Shown: piece after piece, positions 5,797-13,686 of the stretch
How positions within the stretch are numbered: the first letter of the stretch is position 1
How the letters are laid out: every line of letters starts with the position of its first letter
Source of the DNA: an uncultured Ruminococcus sp.
GTDB lineage: Bacteria; Bacillota; Clostridia; Oscillospirales; Ruminococcaceae
Assembly: GCF_937915125.1 (NCBI RefSeq)
Contig: NZ_CALDMP010000030.1
Coordinates: 1 to 16,531 of the forward strand
DNA length: 16,531 nucleotides
Direction of reading: 5' to 3'
The notes under the pieces: generated by a model
Database searches by the model: none
What the model was told of the DNA's origin: nothing
The model's input: the letters and a program-made list of their open reading frames with translations, nothing else
Position numbers and translations under genes: made by a program

Positions 5797-6513
5797 TTAA
5801 TTCTTAACAAGCTCAGCATAGACTAAATACCTCTGATAATTGTCAGGGTAGGGATGGCAGGTAGAGAGGGTTATAAGAGATCTGTTCGCTTTAATATAAA
5901 TATTCTGACTATCATTAGGGTCAATAACCTTGGTTTCGACCACCTGATATACAAGCGTTTCCCAAAAATTTGTTATATAAATTTTATCGCCCACGTTAAG
6001 TTCGGTAATTCTTTTAAACATATATATACTCTTATACCTTGTGTGAGCGGCAATAACGCAGTTTGTGTTTTCACCGCCGACAGGCAGAGAGGTGTGGGCA
6101 AGATACGCTGCTCCCTTAGCCATATTTTCTGTGCTCGCACCGTTATAAATCGGCAGCTTAATGTCAATGGCAGGAATCGTTATGTAGCCGAGTATATCGC
6201 TGTCTATATCGTAATCGGAGAGCAAAAAATCCGGTTTTTCATACGACAACTGATCGATCAGTCCGCTTTGCCCGCTTAAATATAGCTTTTCGTTATATTC
6301 AAACATTGCCCTACGCAGTTCGGCATACAGAAGGTTATCATCATTGGGAGCAGTATTATCCGTTTGCAATGCGTCTGTTTTAAGCTGATCAAATTGATCA
6401 ATCGCTTTATTCGCCTGTATATCAAACGCCTCTCTCAGAGCAATAGGATAAGTAAAAAATCCAATACCAACAATCAATAAGATAATCGCTATGATTCTAA
6501 CCAGCTTTCTCAT
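5797..6513 (-). CDS. sortase, second of the pilus locus (class C-like, no lid or C-terminal anchor)
   Basis: This 238-aa protein starts at an ATG preceded by GGAGAAAG and overlaps the upstream sortase gene by 17 bases, so the two are probably co-translated. One N-terminal membrane helix (residues 6-23) is followed by the sortase fold. Catalytic His157 lies in IAAHTRY, Cys219 in TLSTCHPY, and Arg228 in YQRYLVY. Sortases are extracytoplasmic cysteine transpeptidases that cut LPxTG-type signals. Unlike the neighbouring enzyme it lacks a DPF/DPW lid and a C-terminal membrane segment, and it ends soon after the active-site Arg. It may be a dedicated tip-attaching or housekeeping-like sortase for the same pilus. 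Which substrate it acts on (LPITG, TPFTG or another) cannot be read from the sequence. Confidence 0.85.
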   Translation of the reverse strand: MRKLVRIIAIILLIVGIGFFTYPIALREAFDIQANKAIDQFDQLKTDALQTDNTAPNDDNLLYAELRRAMFEYNEKLYLSGQSGLIDQLSYEKPDFLLSDYDIDSDILGYITIPAIDIKLPIYNGASTENMAKGAAYLAHTSLPVGGENTNCVIAAHTRYKSIYMFKRITELNVGDKIYITNFWETLVYQVVETKVIDPNDSQNIYIKANRSLITLSTCHPYPDNYQRYLVYAELVKN

Positions 6514-7354
6514 TCTTCTTTCTCCGTATCAAACCTTTAACCGCACTGCTGACAAGCAGCATAGCAAACACTGCTGTAATCCCTAATGCAGCAAGCTTTG
6601 TATAGTCCTCCCATGTCATTTTCTTTTCGACTTTTGGTTCCTCGATGGGAATGTTCTCTTTTTCCTCAATCCGTCTGCCGTGTACCAACAAACGGTGCGT
6701 ATTCTTGCCGTAGGGGGTACAGGTGATCAGAGTTACAAGATCCTTGCCTTCTTGTATAAAAAGGGAGGAGCTGTCATCAGGCTCGACGGTTTCTATTTTA
6801 TAAATCTGATAGGTTAACGTTTCGTCAAGAACATGAATACGAAAAATGTTGCCCTTATGAAGCAGGTTAAGGTCGGTAAAAAGCCGCGCTGAGGGCAGAC
6901 CGCAGTGTGCTGACAAAACGGCGTGGGTGCTTTCTCCGCCCATGGGGAGCGAGGTATTTTCCAAATGCCCTACACCCTTTAACAATGTTTCTTCCTTTGT
7001 TCCGTGATAGATCGGCAGATCCACATCGATAGCAGGAATCTCAATACTTGCCATTACTTCATCAAAAGCCAAAAGCTCGGTATATTCACCGTCAGTTATA
7101 GGATAGGCATCTGGGTCAAAGGGGTCGGTCAGTACAACGGCATTCTCAGACAGACTTTTATTGTAACGCCTTACAGCTTCTTTTTCCTCAGCAATTCTTT
7201 CGGGACTTATCGACGAAATCTTTTCGGTGCGTTCGGTAATCGCGCGGGTGCTGTTTTTTTGATAAAGGTAATTGGAAATAGTAGGATAGAGAAAAACAGC
7301 GCCTCCCACGAGGAATACAAATATGATCAGTATTGTCGGCAGGTGCTTTTTCAT
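6497..7354 (-). CDS. srtC: class C (pilin-polymerising) sortase
   Basis: The ATG at 7354 is chosen because GAAAGAGGAA lies 7-16 bases upstream; a longer frame to 7480 runs back through the intergenic hairpin and is rejected. The 285-aa product has an N-terminal helix (about 6-23) and the class C lid motif DPF (residues 77-79, which plugs the active site in this class). It also has His150 in SAHCGLPSARLFTDL, catalytic Cys212 in TLITCTPYG, Arg221 in THRLLV, and a C-terminal membrane helix (about 255-273) with a basic tail. Such enzymes join pilin subunits by forming an isopeptide bond between the sorting-signal Thr of one pilin and a Lys of the next. The substrates are presumably the two surface proteins encoded just upstream. 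Confidence 0.93.
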   Translation of the reverse strand: MKKHLPTILIIFVFLVGGAVFLYPTISNYLYQKNSTRAITERTEKISSISPERIAEEKEAVRRYNKSLSENAVVLTDPFDPDAYPITDGEYTELLAFDEVMASIEIPAIDVDLPIYHGTKEETLLKGVGHLENTSLPMGGESTHAVLSAHCGLPSARLFTDLNLLHKGNIFRIHVLDETLTYQIYKIETVEPDDSSSLFIQEGKDLVTLITCTPYGKNTHRLLVHGRRIEEKENIPIEEPKVEKKMTWEDYTKLAALGITAVFAMLLVSSAVKGLIRRKKNEKAG

Positions 7355-7420
7355 TCTGGTTTCCTCTTTCATACGTGGTATTAAAGGATTTCGATCAACC
7401 CACAATTGAATGCATGATTT

Positions 7421-7456
7421 GAAACAATACGCCACCCTATTATGCGGGGTGGCGTA
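7421..7456 (-). terminator. attenuator-like hairpin between pilin and sortase genes
   Basis: A perfect 10-bp G+C-rich stem (7447-7456 with 7428-7437, TACGCCACCC and complement) with a 9-base loop lies on the minus strand 24 bases past the pilin stop codon. It is followed by a weak T-rich stretch (TTGTTTC). The short, imperfect U-tract suggests partial termination or an mRNA 3'-end stabiliser. Either would give more backbone pilin than sortase from one promoter. Confidence 0.65.
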
Positions 7457-7480
7457 AACTGTTATGACTATTTCTTGCAC

Positions 7481-8989
7481 TTATTTCGCCTTGGCTTTTT
7501 TGCGGAAGAGAACAAACAAAATTACTGCGCCGGCCATAAGAGCAATACCGATGACGGTGAAGATTACAATACCTTCATCCCCGGTTATTGGGAGTGTAAT
7601 ACCACTGCTGTTAGGAACCTCAACGGTATAAACACCGTCAGTTGCTTCAACGTCGGCGTCGGTAAAGTTAACCTTTACAGCCTCGGCCAAAATGTTATAG
7701 CCATGAGGTGCCTGAGTCTCTACAAGGTAGTAATCGTATTTTGTACCGTTTGCTTCGTATTTTTCAAATGTTGCCACACCTGAAGCATTGGTAACAACAT
7801 CACTCTCAAGCTTAATGCCGTTTATAGTTGTATGAGGAACTTGTACTGCTAATCCTGCATCAACTTCTGCCTGCGTAGCTGTTCTGTACAAATCGAACTT
7901 TGCGCCAGAAAGCTTGGTAGTGGGACTGCCATCAACGTACTTATCGATCTTTATAGCAAAGGTTGTAACATCAACAGTATCAGTTTTCTGCTTATGTGAG
8001 TTTTCTACATAAGGATAATAAGAATAATTAAATGTAGCTGTGTTGGTTTCCGGAATATTGACTGCGGTTTTGGTATCATCAGCATTAAGTGTTGCAGTAT
8101 AGGTAATATCAAGCTGTTTTCCGCCGTTTGCGGCCCATTTGTCGGCATACTGATCTGTAGTAACGCTTAATTTAAAAGTATATCCGGTGGTTGCAGTAGT
8201 ATCAAGAGTATAAGCAGTTGAATCAACAGTTGCATCGTCAATTTTAACATTGATTGAATCAGTATCAATAGTTAATCCGTCAGGGAGAAGGTCAGATACA
8301 GAGAATGACTTATCAGTTGCTTCTGCTGAATATGTAGGAATATCCACCGTAATAGTATAGTTTACCTTTTCGCCCTTGGTTACGCTGGTCTTGTTGGCAG
8401 TCTTGGTAATAGTAACTTCCTCTTTTTTCGCCGTAAAGGTTACATCATTAATTACATAAGCCTTATTCTCATCAACAGTCCCTACGGTCGGTTCAACCTT
8501 TTGAAGCATCAGCTGATAAACTGATGTGGAAGAAGTCGGGCGGATAAAATACTCGCCCATTGCAAGGTCTGCAAAGGTGGCTGTGCCGGAGGTAACTGTC
8601 GCTGTTTTCGCAGCAGCGATGTTGTTATCTGCAATATACTTTGGCAGACCGGCAAGCAGATTTTTCAGGTCAGCAGACTCATCTGTAAGTGCGGCAAACT
8701 GTTCAACGGTATATGCCTGATTTGCACTATTCGTTACGCTGTTAGTCTGCGCAAAATAATCAGCAAAATCATTGTTCCACGCATATGAAACGTGGTTGGA
8801 TGTTGCATTATAAGTGATATCAATCACTTTATAAGCCGCAAGCACATCATTCTCCACAGCATTCTCAATTGTTATAGATGCCGTGGAATCCGCAGCAACG
8901 TCTCTCGGCTCTGCGCACACACCCATCGGGAATAAACCGAGGGCTAAAATAAGGGTAAATAATAAGACTGCAAATTTTTTGGTTTTCAT
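7481..8989 (-). CDS. LPITG-anchored major (backbone) pilin
   Basis: This 502-aa surface protein has an ATG preceded by AAAGGAAA and lies 16 bases after the adhesin stop codon. It has a signal peptide (1-26, cleavage near VCA-EP). An N-terminal domain (about 36-165) is followed by a middle pilin isopeptide domain (about 190-325, with the fimbrial-backbone segment SVSDLLPDGLT). A C-terminal Cna-B-type domain runs from about 343 to 460. In the last, Lys349 or a neighbour and Glu424 (LVETQAPHGY, E-box) would form the internal isopeptide bond. The cell-wall sorting signal is LPITG (466-470), followed by a membrane helix and the tail RKKAKAK. The standard YPKN pilin motif is absent. A Lys pair (TAKKEE, near 188) between domains 1 and 2 is a candidate linking lysine, by inference. 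Size, domain order and the adjacent sortases fit a polymerising shaft subunit. Confidence 0.88.
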   Translation of the reverse strand: MKTKKFAVLLFTLILALGLFPMGVCAEPRDVAADSTASITIENAVENDVLAAYKVIDITYNATSNHVSYAWNNDFADYFAQTNSVTNSANQAYTVEQFAALTDESADLKNLLAGLPKYIADNNIAAAKTATVTSGTATFADLAMGEYFIRPTSSTSVYQLMLQKVEPTVGTVDENKAYVINDVTFTAKKEEVTITKTANKTSVTKGEKVNYTITVDIPTYSAEATDKSFSVSDLLPDGLTIDTDSINVKIDDATVDSTAYTLDTTATTGYTFKLSVTTDQYADKWAANGGKQLDITYTATLNADDTKTAVNIPETNTATFNYSYYPYVENSHKQKTDTVDVTTFAIKIDKYVDGSPTTKLSGAKFDLYRTATQAEVDAGLAVQVPHTTINGIKLESDVVTNASGVATFEKYEANGTKYDYYLVETQAPHGYNILAEAVKVNFTDADVEATDGVYTVEVPNSSGITLPITGDEGIVIFTVIGIALMAGAVILFVLFRKKAKAK

Positions 8990-9005
8990 ATGAATTTTCC
9001 TTTCA

Positions 9006-12000
9006 TTATTTATTTTTGCTTTTATATCGGCTTATTTTAAACCAAAACAAACCGATTGCAGCCAAAGCCAGTAGCGAAAGTCCTGCCACGGCGAATAGGC
9101 CGCCGGTGAACGGTGTTCCGGAAGTGGGCATATGCAGCGTCAGATAGTTCGCAAGTTCAACATTAACCTCATTTTCAGTAATGTTTTTTTCTTTTTCATC
9201 GATTCGGGCAATATTGCCCGAATCGTCAACGATGATTTTTAAAGGTGCATCAAGCAATCGGTAACCCGTGGGCGCTTTTGTTTCGGCTAGATAATACACA
9301 CTATCGGGGGAGAGTGTATCCGTAAAAACTGCGGTAGCTTTCGTTTTGTCCTCACTCAGAGCCGTAACAACCACGCCGACGGAAACACATTTTATACTTT
9401 CTCCGTTATAGGTAATGGTCTTATCCCCATTGCTATCCACTTGGTACAGGGTAAACTCCGCACCGGCAAGCGGCACTTTATTCTCATCTGTGGATTGATC
9501 GCCGTCAAGCTTGCTCACATTAAGGGTATACGCCTTTTCAAAACGTGCATAATAAGTCGCATTGCCTGTAGTTGTGTAGCTTATTGTCATGCCGTTGTCT
9601 GTAAGCATATCATCGATGACCTTATTCGCATCATTACCCTCGGAATCATACCAACCGACAAATCTGTAGCCGCTTCCTGCGGTCGCTTTGGAGTCTACGG
9701 TTTGCTGTACCTCGCCATTATGATAGTATAGCGAGAGATAACCTATTTCATCGTCAGTAATTTCTACCCAACTGTCGCCATTCTTCACCTGACGGATAAA
9801 GGTCTGTGTAACAATCTTTTTCGAGAATCTCGCGTAATAGGTTGCACCTTCTGTAATTGTGCCGCTTATTGTTTTATTTGTTGTAATAAGCGTGCCATCG
9901 GAAGCATACCAACCAACGAATTCGTAGTATTTACCCGCTTTTGCTTGGGAGCTTACAGTCGCGTCTGCCGTATTGGTTTGACTGTAATGAGTGAGAGTAC
10001 CTATTGTATCATCGTTTGTATTTTTCCAATTGTCACCGCTTCCTATCTGACGGACATAGGTCTGTTTAATGAGTTTCGAGAATCTCGCGTAATAGGTGGC
10101 ATTGCCCGTAGTTGTGTAACTTATCGTTGCGCCGCCATTTATAAGCATATCACCGGCAACCTTATTGCCATCAGAATCATACCAGCCCATAAATTTGTAG
10201 TCGTTTCCAGCTGTTGCAGTGGAGCTGATAGGCATACCTACAGCATCGGTATAACTGTAACGTCCGAGAGTACCTATTTTATCGTCAGTGGTGTTTGTCC
10301 AGTTGTCACCGCTTCCTACTTGACGAATATAGGTCTGTGTAACGCTGTTCGAAAATCTCGCATAGTAGGTTTTCACGCTTTCCTGTGTTTCCACATAGCT
10401 GTATTCAGCATTCGTAGCAATAAGTTTTCCGCTTTCATCATACCAACCAACAAAATTATAGCCTTCTTTTGCAGTCGCCGTGACAGTTACGCGTTCACCA
10501 GTTGCAGCGTGGTAGGATTTACCGCCGTTTTCATTATATGCGGCGTTGTAATTCGTGTCTGATGTATCTGTTACACTTGTAATTTCAACTGTGCCGCCTG
10601 TATCAGAATAATCGTATACCTTTAAACTGTTGTTATAAGTCTGCGGAATAAACGCTTGCCTCCAACGCCATTGCGCCACCATGGTAAGCCCCTTGTGGAC
10701 ATTGGCATAGGATATTGTTTTTTCGCTGTTATTGATCCAGGTTACACCCACATCCTCATTGTTCTCCTCATTCTGGTTGATACGTTTAGTCAAAGCAACA
10801 TTACCGTTATATATTTTAAAATACTGCGCTTTCGTGTTCCCATTGACTCCATCAAAAGTGTAATCGCAGGCTACAGTATGCTCAGCAGGAAGTATCATAC
10901 TTCCTAATTGGTCTGCATTTATCTGATTATCCGCTGAAACGTTATCAACGATGTCACCCGTAAGCAGCCAGCCCATAAACTTCCAACCGTCGTTCTGTCC
11001 TTCGGCTGCATGTGATACATAAGGGTCAATAAATAAGGTTTTTGTACCTGCCTGCGCCTCGTCAATACCGGTAACCGGCTTAAAGCTGTATACATTATCT
11101 GCTTCGTCAGTATTATATTCTCTTTCTCCTTCATAAACTTTGTATTCTTTTCCGCCATTCGGGTCATAAGTCACTGTTGGACTTTTGACAAAGACAAAGT
11201 GCAGATCTGTTGCCGAAGTCACGCCATCCAGATAATAGGTATAAATGACATCGCCGTCTGTATTGGTCGATTTGATCCACTTACCTGCCTTTTGTTCATC
11301 TGTTAAGTCTTCGCTATAATCGATTTCGTTTCCCGCTAATTTCAAAAAATCAGTCACAGGATTTCCGTTCTCATCCTGTTTTGTGTAATATACACCGACA
11401 AACTCACAGCCGTCAGTGACATCTGCTGCCTTTACAATAGCCTGAATTTTCAGCGGTTCGCCATCTGTCACATAGGTTGTAAGCTTATTGTCAATCGTGA
11501 CCTCATGACCTTTTGAGCTTCCTGTGCCCCCGGTTGTTCCGTCACTTCCGCCGATAACCGCACTGCCGTGGGTGGTAGTACTGCCCGACAGAGGGTGGTA
11601 AATCTGAAAGTTTATATTATCAAGGAAGTTACCGTAGGTTTTAGCTTTATCCGCACTCACTGGTGAATTCACATATCCCACCGACACAAAACCAAACAAT
11701 GTTTCAGTCTGACCGGCAGGGACGGTATAGAGATAATACTTGCTTAAATCGATCTCTGTATTACCTGTGCCACTCCCGCTTTCTGCAGAACCCTCAGCAT
11801 TAGAGCCGTAATGACTCCACGGGTTTGTTCCGCTCGTTGCCTTTGAGGATGCCATGATCCAGATGTGCCACTCTTCGGTATAAATCGTACTGGGGGTAAG
11901 GCTGAACGCATTATTGCCTGCATTATCCTCAAAAGCACCGCTTGCGGCAAATTTTTTACTGAAAACAGTTAACTGCTCACCCAACCCGGCAGAAGTTTTA

Positions 12001-12566
12001 AATGATGTCATTCCCTGAGCAATCAGCCAGTCTACCATCTGCATGAACTGGTCACGCCCTGCTTTGTTGGGCTTTGATGGGTCAACGCTCTGTTTTGGAC
12101 CGATAACCAACGCCATTGTATCCGTTCCGTTTCGACCGCCGTGGTCAAGTCCCCACTCGTAAACACTCGAGGGTGTGGTCTTAACATTCTGGTATAATGT
12201 ACTCTCTTCATCGGCATTCAGTTCTGCGGCATATTCACCGTTAGTAGGCTTTAAAGTTACACCGCCTATATATGTTCCTGTATTTTCTCGGAACAACTCA
12301 ATTTTTCCCTCAAAAGCTGTTGTATTCCAAGCAGGAACTTCACTTTGATCCGGTTGTTTATATTTTTTGTCAGTCCAGGACTGCCCCTCTTCAAAGCTGC
12401 CGTTTTGCAGCTTGTTAACATTGCTGTCCTCGTCGGCGGAAACGTGGGAAGGGGTAAAATGAAACAGCGAAAGAACACCGCAAAGAAGCATAAGCACTGT
12501 GAAAAAAAGAGCGAACCGGTGTATTTTACCGTTGCGTTTTCCTATAATATGCTTCGATTTATACAC
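9006..12566 (-). CDS. large cell-wall-anchored adhesin / pilus tip protein with InlB-type repeats
   Basis: This 1186-aa protein starts at a GTG preceded by the strong site AGGAGGGG; the ATG inside that site is out of frame. A long basic N-region and hydrophobic core form a signal peptide (about 1-44, HVSA-DE). Residues about 50-325 hold a putative ligand-binding domain of carbohydrate-binding-like (jelly-roll) pattern, starting NGSFEEG with ELNA and LYQNV further on. A Gly/Ser/Thr linker follows (327-352), then a region with InlB/Flg_new-like blocks (360-635) and four tandem repeats (about 641-1009), each ending in TYYARF and containing VGWYDS-type cores. A Cna-B/SpaA domain lies at 1013-1139 (VSKLDGD, AETKAPTGY). 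The end reads MPTSGTPFTGG, a hydrophobic helix and a basic tail. Being first in the operon and large, it is probably the tip adhesin; its ligand is unknown. Confidence 0.88.
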   Translation of the reverse strand: MYKSKHIIGKRNGKIHRFALFFTVLMLLCGVLSLFHFTPSHVSADEDSNVNKLQNGSFEEGQSWTDKKYKQPDQSEVPAWNTTAFEGKIELFRENTGTYIGGVTLKPTNGEYAAELNADEESTLYQNVKTTPSSVYEWGLDHGGRNGTDTMALVIGPKQSVDPSKPNKAGRDQFMQMVDWLIAQGMTSFKTSAGLGEQLTVFSKKFAASGAFEDNAGNNAFSLTPSTIYTEEWHIWIMASSKATSGTNPWSHYGSNAEGSAESGSGTGNTEIDLSKYYLYTVPAGQTETLFGFVSVGYVNSPVSADKAKTYGNFLDNINFQIYHPLSGSTTTHGSAVIGGSDGTTGGTGSSKGHEVTIDNKLTTYVTDGEPLKIQAIVKAADVTDGCEFVGVYYTKQDENGNPVTDFLKLAGNEIDYSEDLTDEQKAGKWIKSTNTDGDVIYTYYLDGVTSATDLHFVFVKSPTVTYDPNGGKEYKVYEGEREYNTDEADNVYSFKPVTGIDEAQAGTKTLFIDPYVSHAAEGQNDGWKFMGWLLTGDIVDNVSADNQINADQLGSMILPAEHTVACDYTFDGVNGNTKAQYFKIYNGNVALTKRINQNEENNEDVGVTWINNSEKTISYANVHKGLTMVAQWRWRQAFIPQTYNNSLKVYDYSDTGGTVEITSVTDTSDTNYNAAYNENGGKSYHAATGERVTVTATAKEGYNFVGWYDESGKLIATNAEYSYVETQESVKTYYARFSNSVTQTYIRQVGSGDNWTNTTDDKIGTLGRYSYTDAVGMPISSTATAGNDYKFMGWYDSDGNKVAGDMLINGGATISYTTTGNATYYARFSKLIKQTYVRQIGSGDNWKNTNDDTIGTLTHYSQTNTADATVSSQAKAGKYYEFVGWYASDGTLITTNKTISGTITEGATYYARFSKKIVTQTFIRQVKNGDSWVEITDDEIGYLSLYYHNGEVQQTVDSKATAGSGYRFVGWYDSEGNDANKVIDDMLTDNGMTISYTTTGNATYYARFEKAYTLNVSKLDGDQSTDENKVPLAGAEFTLYQVDSNGDKTITYNGESIKCVSVGVVVTALSEDKTKATAVFTDTLSPDSVYYLAETKAPTGYRLLDAPLKIIVDDSGNIARIDEKEKNITENEVNVELANYLTLHMPTSGTPFTGGLFAVAGLSLLALAAIGLFWFKISRYKSKNK
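9540..10646 (-). repeat. four in-frame tandem repeats of about 82-98 codons in the adhesin gene
   Basis: Repeats cover residues about 641-738, 742-829, 834-915 and 919-1009. The last three each open with a QT(Y/F)(I/V)RQ block, followed by a W, then DD.IG.L, then a GWY core with a following acidic/Gly turn, and close in YYARF. Nucleotide similarity between copies is also high around the YYARF and following QTY segments, for example near 9830, 10080 and 10350, indicating expansion by duplication. Such arrays are prone to copy-number change by recombination. Confidence 0.85.
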
Positions 12567-12631
12567 GGCGCATCCCCTCCTTTTTTTGAATTTTATAAAA
12601 AATTACGAGAAGCCGATAGAAATCAAGATTT

Positions 12632-12659
12632 ATTATAATATAGCACTGTCGGATTACAA
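12632..12659 (-). promoter_or_regulatory. candidate promoter of the pilus operon
   Basis: On the minus strand, TATAAT (12637-12632) lies 16 bases after TTGTAA (12659-12654, 4 of 6 matches to the -35 consensus). The leader to the GTG at 12566 would be about 60 bases. The -10 is perfect but the -35 is weak, which fits a promoter that needs an activator. Confidence 0.55.
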
Positions 12660-12669
12660 AGTCGTTACA

Positions 12670-12709
12670 CATCAAATCGACTTCAAACCCCACAAATAAA
12701 CATTTCAAC
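12670..12709 (-). promoter_or_regulatory. TTGA-core direct repeats upstream of the pilus promoter
   Basis: On the minus strand, GTTGAAA (12709-12703), TTTGAAG (12687-12681) and TTTGATG (12676-12670) repeat in the same orientation, at distances of 22 and 11 bp, that is on one face of the helix. They end 10 bases before the -35. Direct heptamers with 11-bp pitch are the known binding pattern of SARP-type winged-helix regulators, and a response regulator with that domain is encoded just upstream. The link is inference. Confidence 0.4.
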
Positions 12710-12837
12710 CACCAATTTATTATTTTTCACAAAGAAATGCAGAGTAACAACGACACTGAAAGATGAATTTACATGAAAGCTGCTGTTGTTTATGCTAAAA
12801 TTTGTGTAACTTTTTCATGTCAGTTTATGGAAAATAG

Positions 12838-12871
12838 AAAAATCCTCCTCTGCCAAACAAAGGAAGATTTT
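12838..12871 (-). terminator. terminator after the two-component system
   Basis: On the minus strand, AAAATCTTCCT and AGGAGGATTTT form an 11-bp stem (12871-12861 with 12849-12839, one mismatch) 18 bases past the response regulator stop codon, followed by TTTCTATTTT. It separates the regulator transcript from the pilus promoter. The A-rich side may let it work weakly on the other strand as well. Confidence 0.7.
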
Positions 12872-12888
12872 CGTCATCACAAATATCA

Positions 12889-13686
12889 TTATTTGTTTTG
12901 TAAAAACTCATATTTGTTATTCCACAACATACCGCAAGTGACTTCTGCCCAACTGTATTGTGTCATGTATTCACCTTGAAATGCAGGCATTCCGGTTTGC
13001 AGAAAACAATAATAATCACAGTCAATCCGTTCCGTATCGAGCGAATAATAATATCCGGTTTGTTCCAGCAGACATTCCGATCCGGCTTTTTTAAGCGTAT
13101 TGCGTAGGTCAAAGAAAAGCTGATGCAGGTAATTCATTTTTTTCAATTCATCATAGTCATCCTGCCACATAATTGTACAAATCTGCTTGGCAGTCACACC
13201 TGCACCATTGCGGTCAATCAGAACCGCTAATAATTCCTTGGATTTAGAGCGTTTAAAATTCAATGGAACTCCATGAGCGAAAACTTCAAAGTTGCCAAAG
13301 CACTTCACCTGGAGCAGCTTTTCCTTTGTTTTTCGCCCCTTTATATGGTCGATTTCTTTCTGTATTGCTTCCGCTGTAATCGGTTTCAGCAGATATCCAG
13401 AAACATGGATCTGAAAAGCATCCAGGGCATACTCAGAAAATCCTGTGCAAAATACAATATTGCATTCAGGTTGTGCCTCTAGTATTTTTTCCGCCAACGT
13501 CAAACCGCCCATGCCACGCATACTAATGTCAAGAAAAGCGATATCAACATGATTGTTCTGTACCCATTCTAGTGCTTTTGTACAGGAAGAAAATTCAGAA
13601 ATCGCTGTAATATCCGGAGAAATGGCAACTGCTTTTGTCAGTGCCTGAAGCATTGGACGTTCGTCATCAACAGTTACTGCAATCAT
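12889..13686 (-). CDS. response regulator with receiver and SARP/AfsR-like winged-helix domain
   Basis: This 265-aa cytoplasmic regulator starts at an ATG that overlaps the kinase stop codon (ATGA). The receiver domain (1-118) has acidic Asp8/Asp9, the phosphoacceptor Asp53 in FLDISMRG, Thr81 and Lys101 (LLKPI). Residues about 126-218 form a winged-helix DNA-binding domain opening KCFGNFEVF, the pattern of the OmpR/SARP (AfsR-like) group. The final segment (IDCDYYCFLQ through FQGEYMTQYSWAE) resembles the beginning of the BTAD domain that follows this helix in SARP proteins, here cut short. LytS-type kinases are more often paired with LytTR or AraC regulators, so this pairing is less usual. 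It is probably phosphorylated by the adjoining kinase and is the best candidate activator of the pilus operon downstream. Confidence 0.88.
   Translation of the reverse strand: MIAVTVDDERPMLQALTKAVAISPDITAISEFSSCTKALEWVQNNHVDIAFLDISMRGMGGLTLAEKILEAQPECNIVFCTGFSEYALDAFQIHVSGYLLKPITAEAIQKEIDHIKGRKTKEKLLQVKCFGNFEVFAHGVPLNFKRSKSKELLAVLIDRNGAGVTAKQICTIMWQDDYDELKKMNYLHQLFFDLRNTLKKAGSECLLEQTGYYYSLDTERIDCDYYCFLQTGMPAFQGEYMTQYSWAEVTCGMLWNNKYEFLQNK

Noticed and set aside
7355..7480. Longer N-terminus for the class C sortase
   Set aside because: It would translate through the stable intergenic hairpin, lacks a ribosome site, and places 42 non-signal residues ahead of a normal membrane-insertion sequence.
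9945..10562. Long open frame on the + strand opposite the adhesin repeats
   Set aside because: It mirrors the repetitive adhesin codons and has no ribosome site or recognisable domain. The minus-strand frame is a clearly recognisable repeat protein.
9540..10646. Regular repeats considered as a CRISPR array or satellite
   Set aside because: The unit is about 250-290 bases, in frame, diverged between copies and part of one long gene, so it is a protein-domain repeat.
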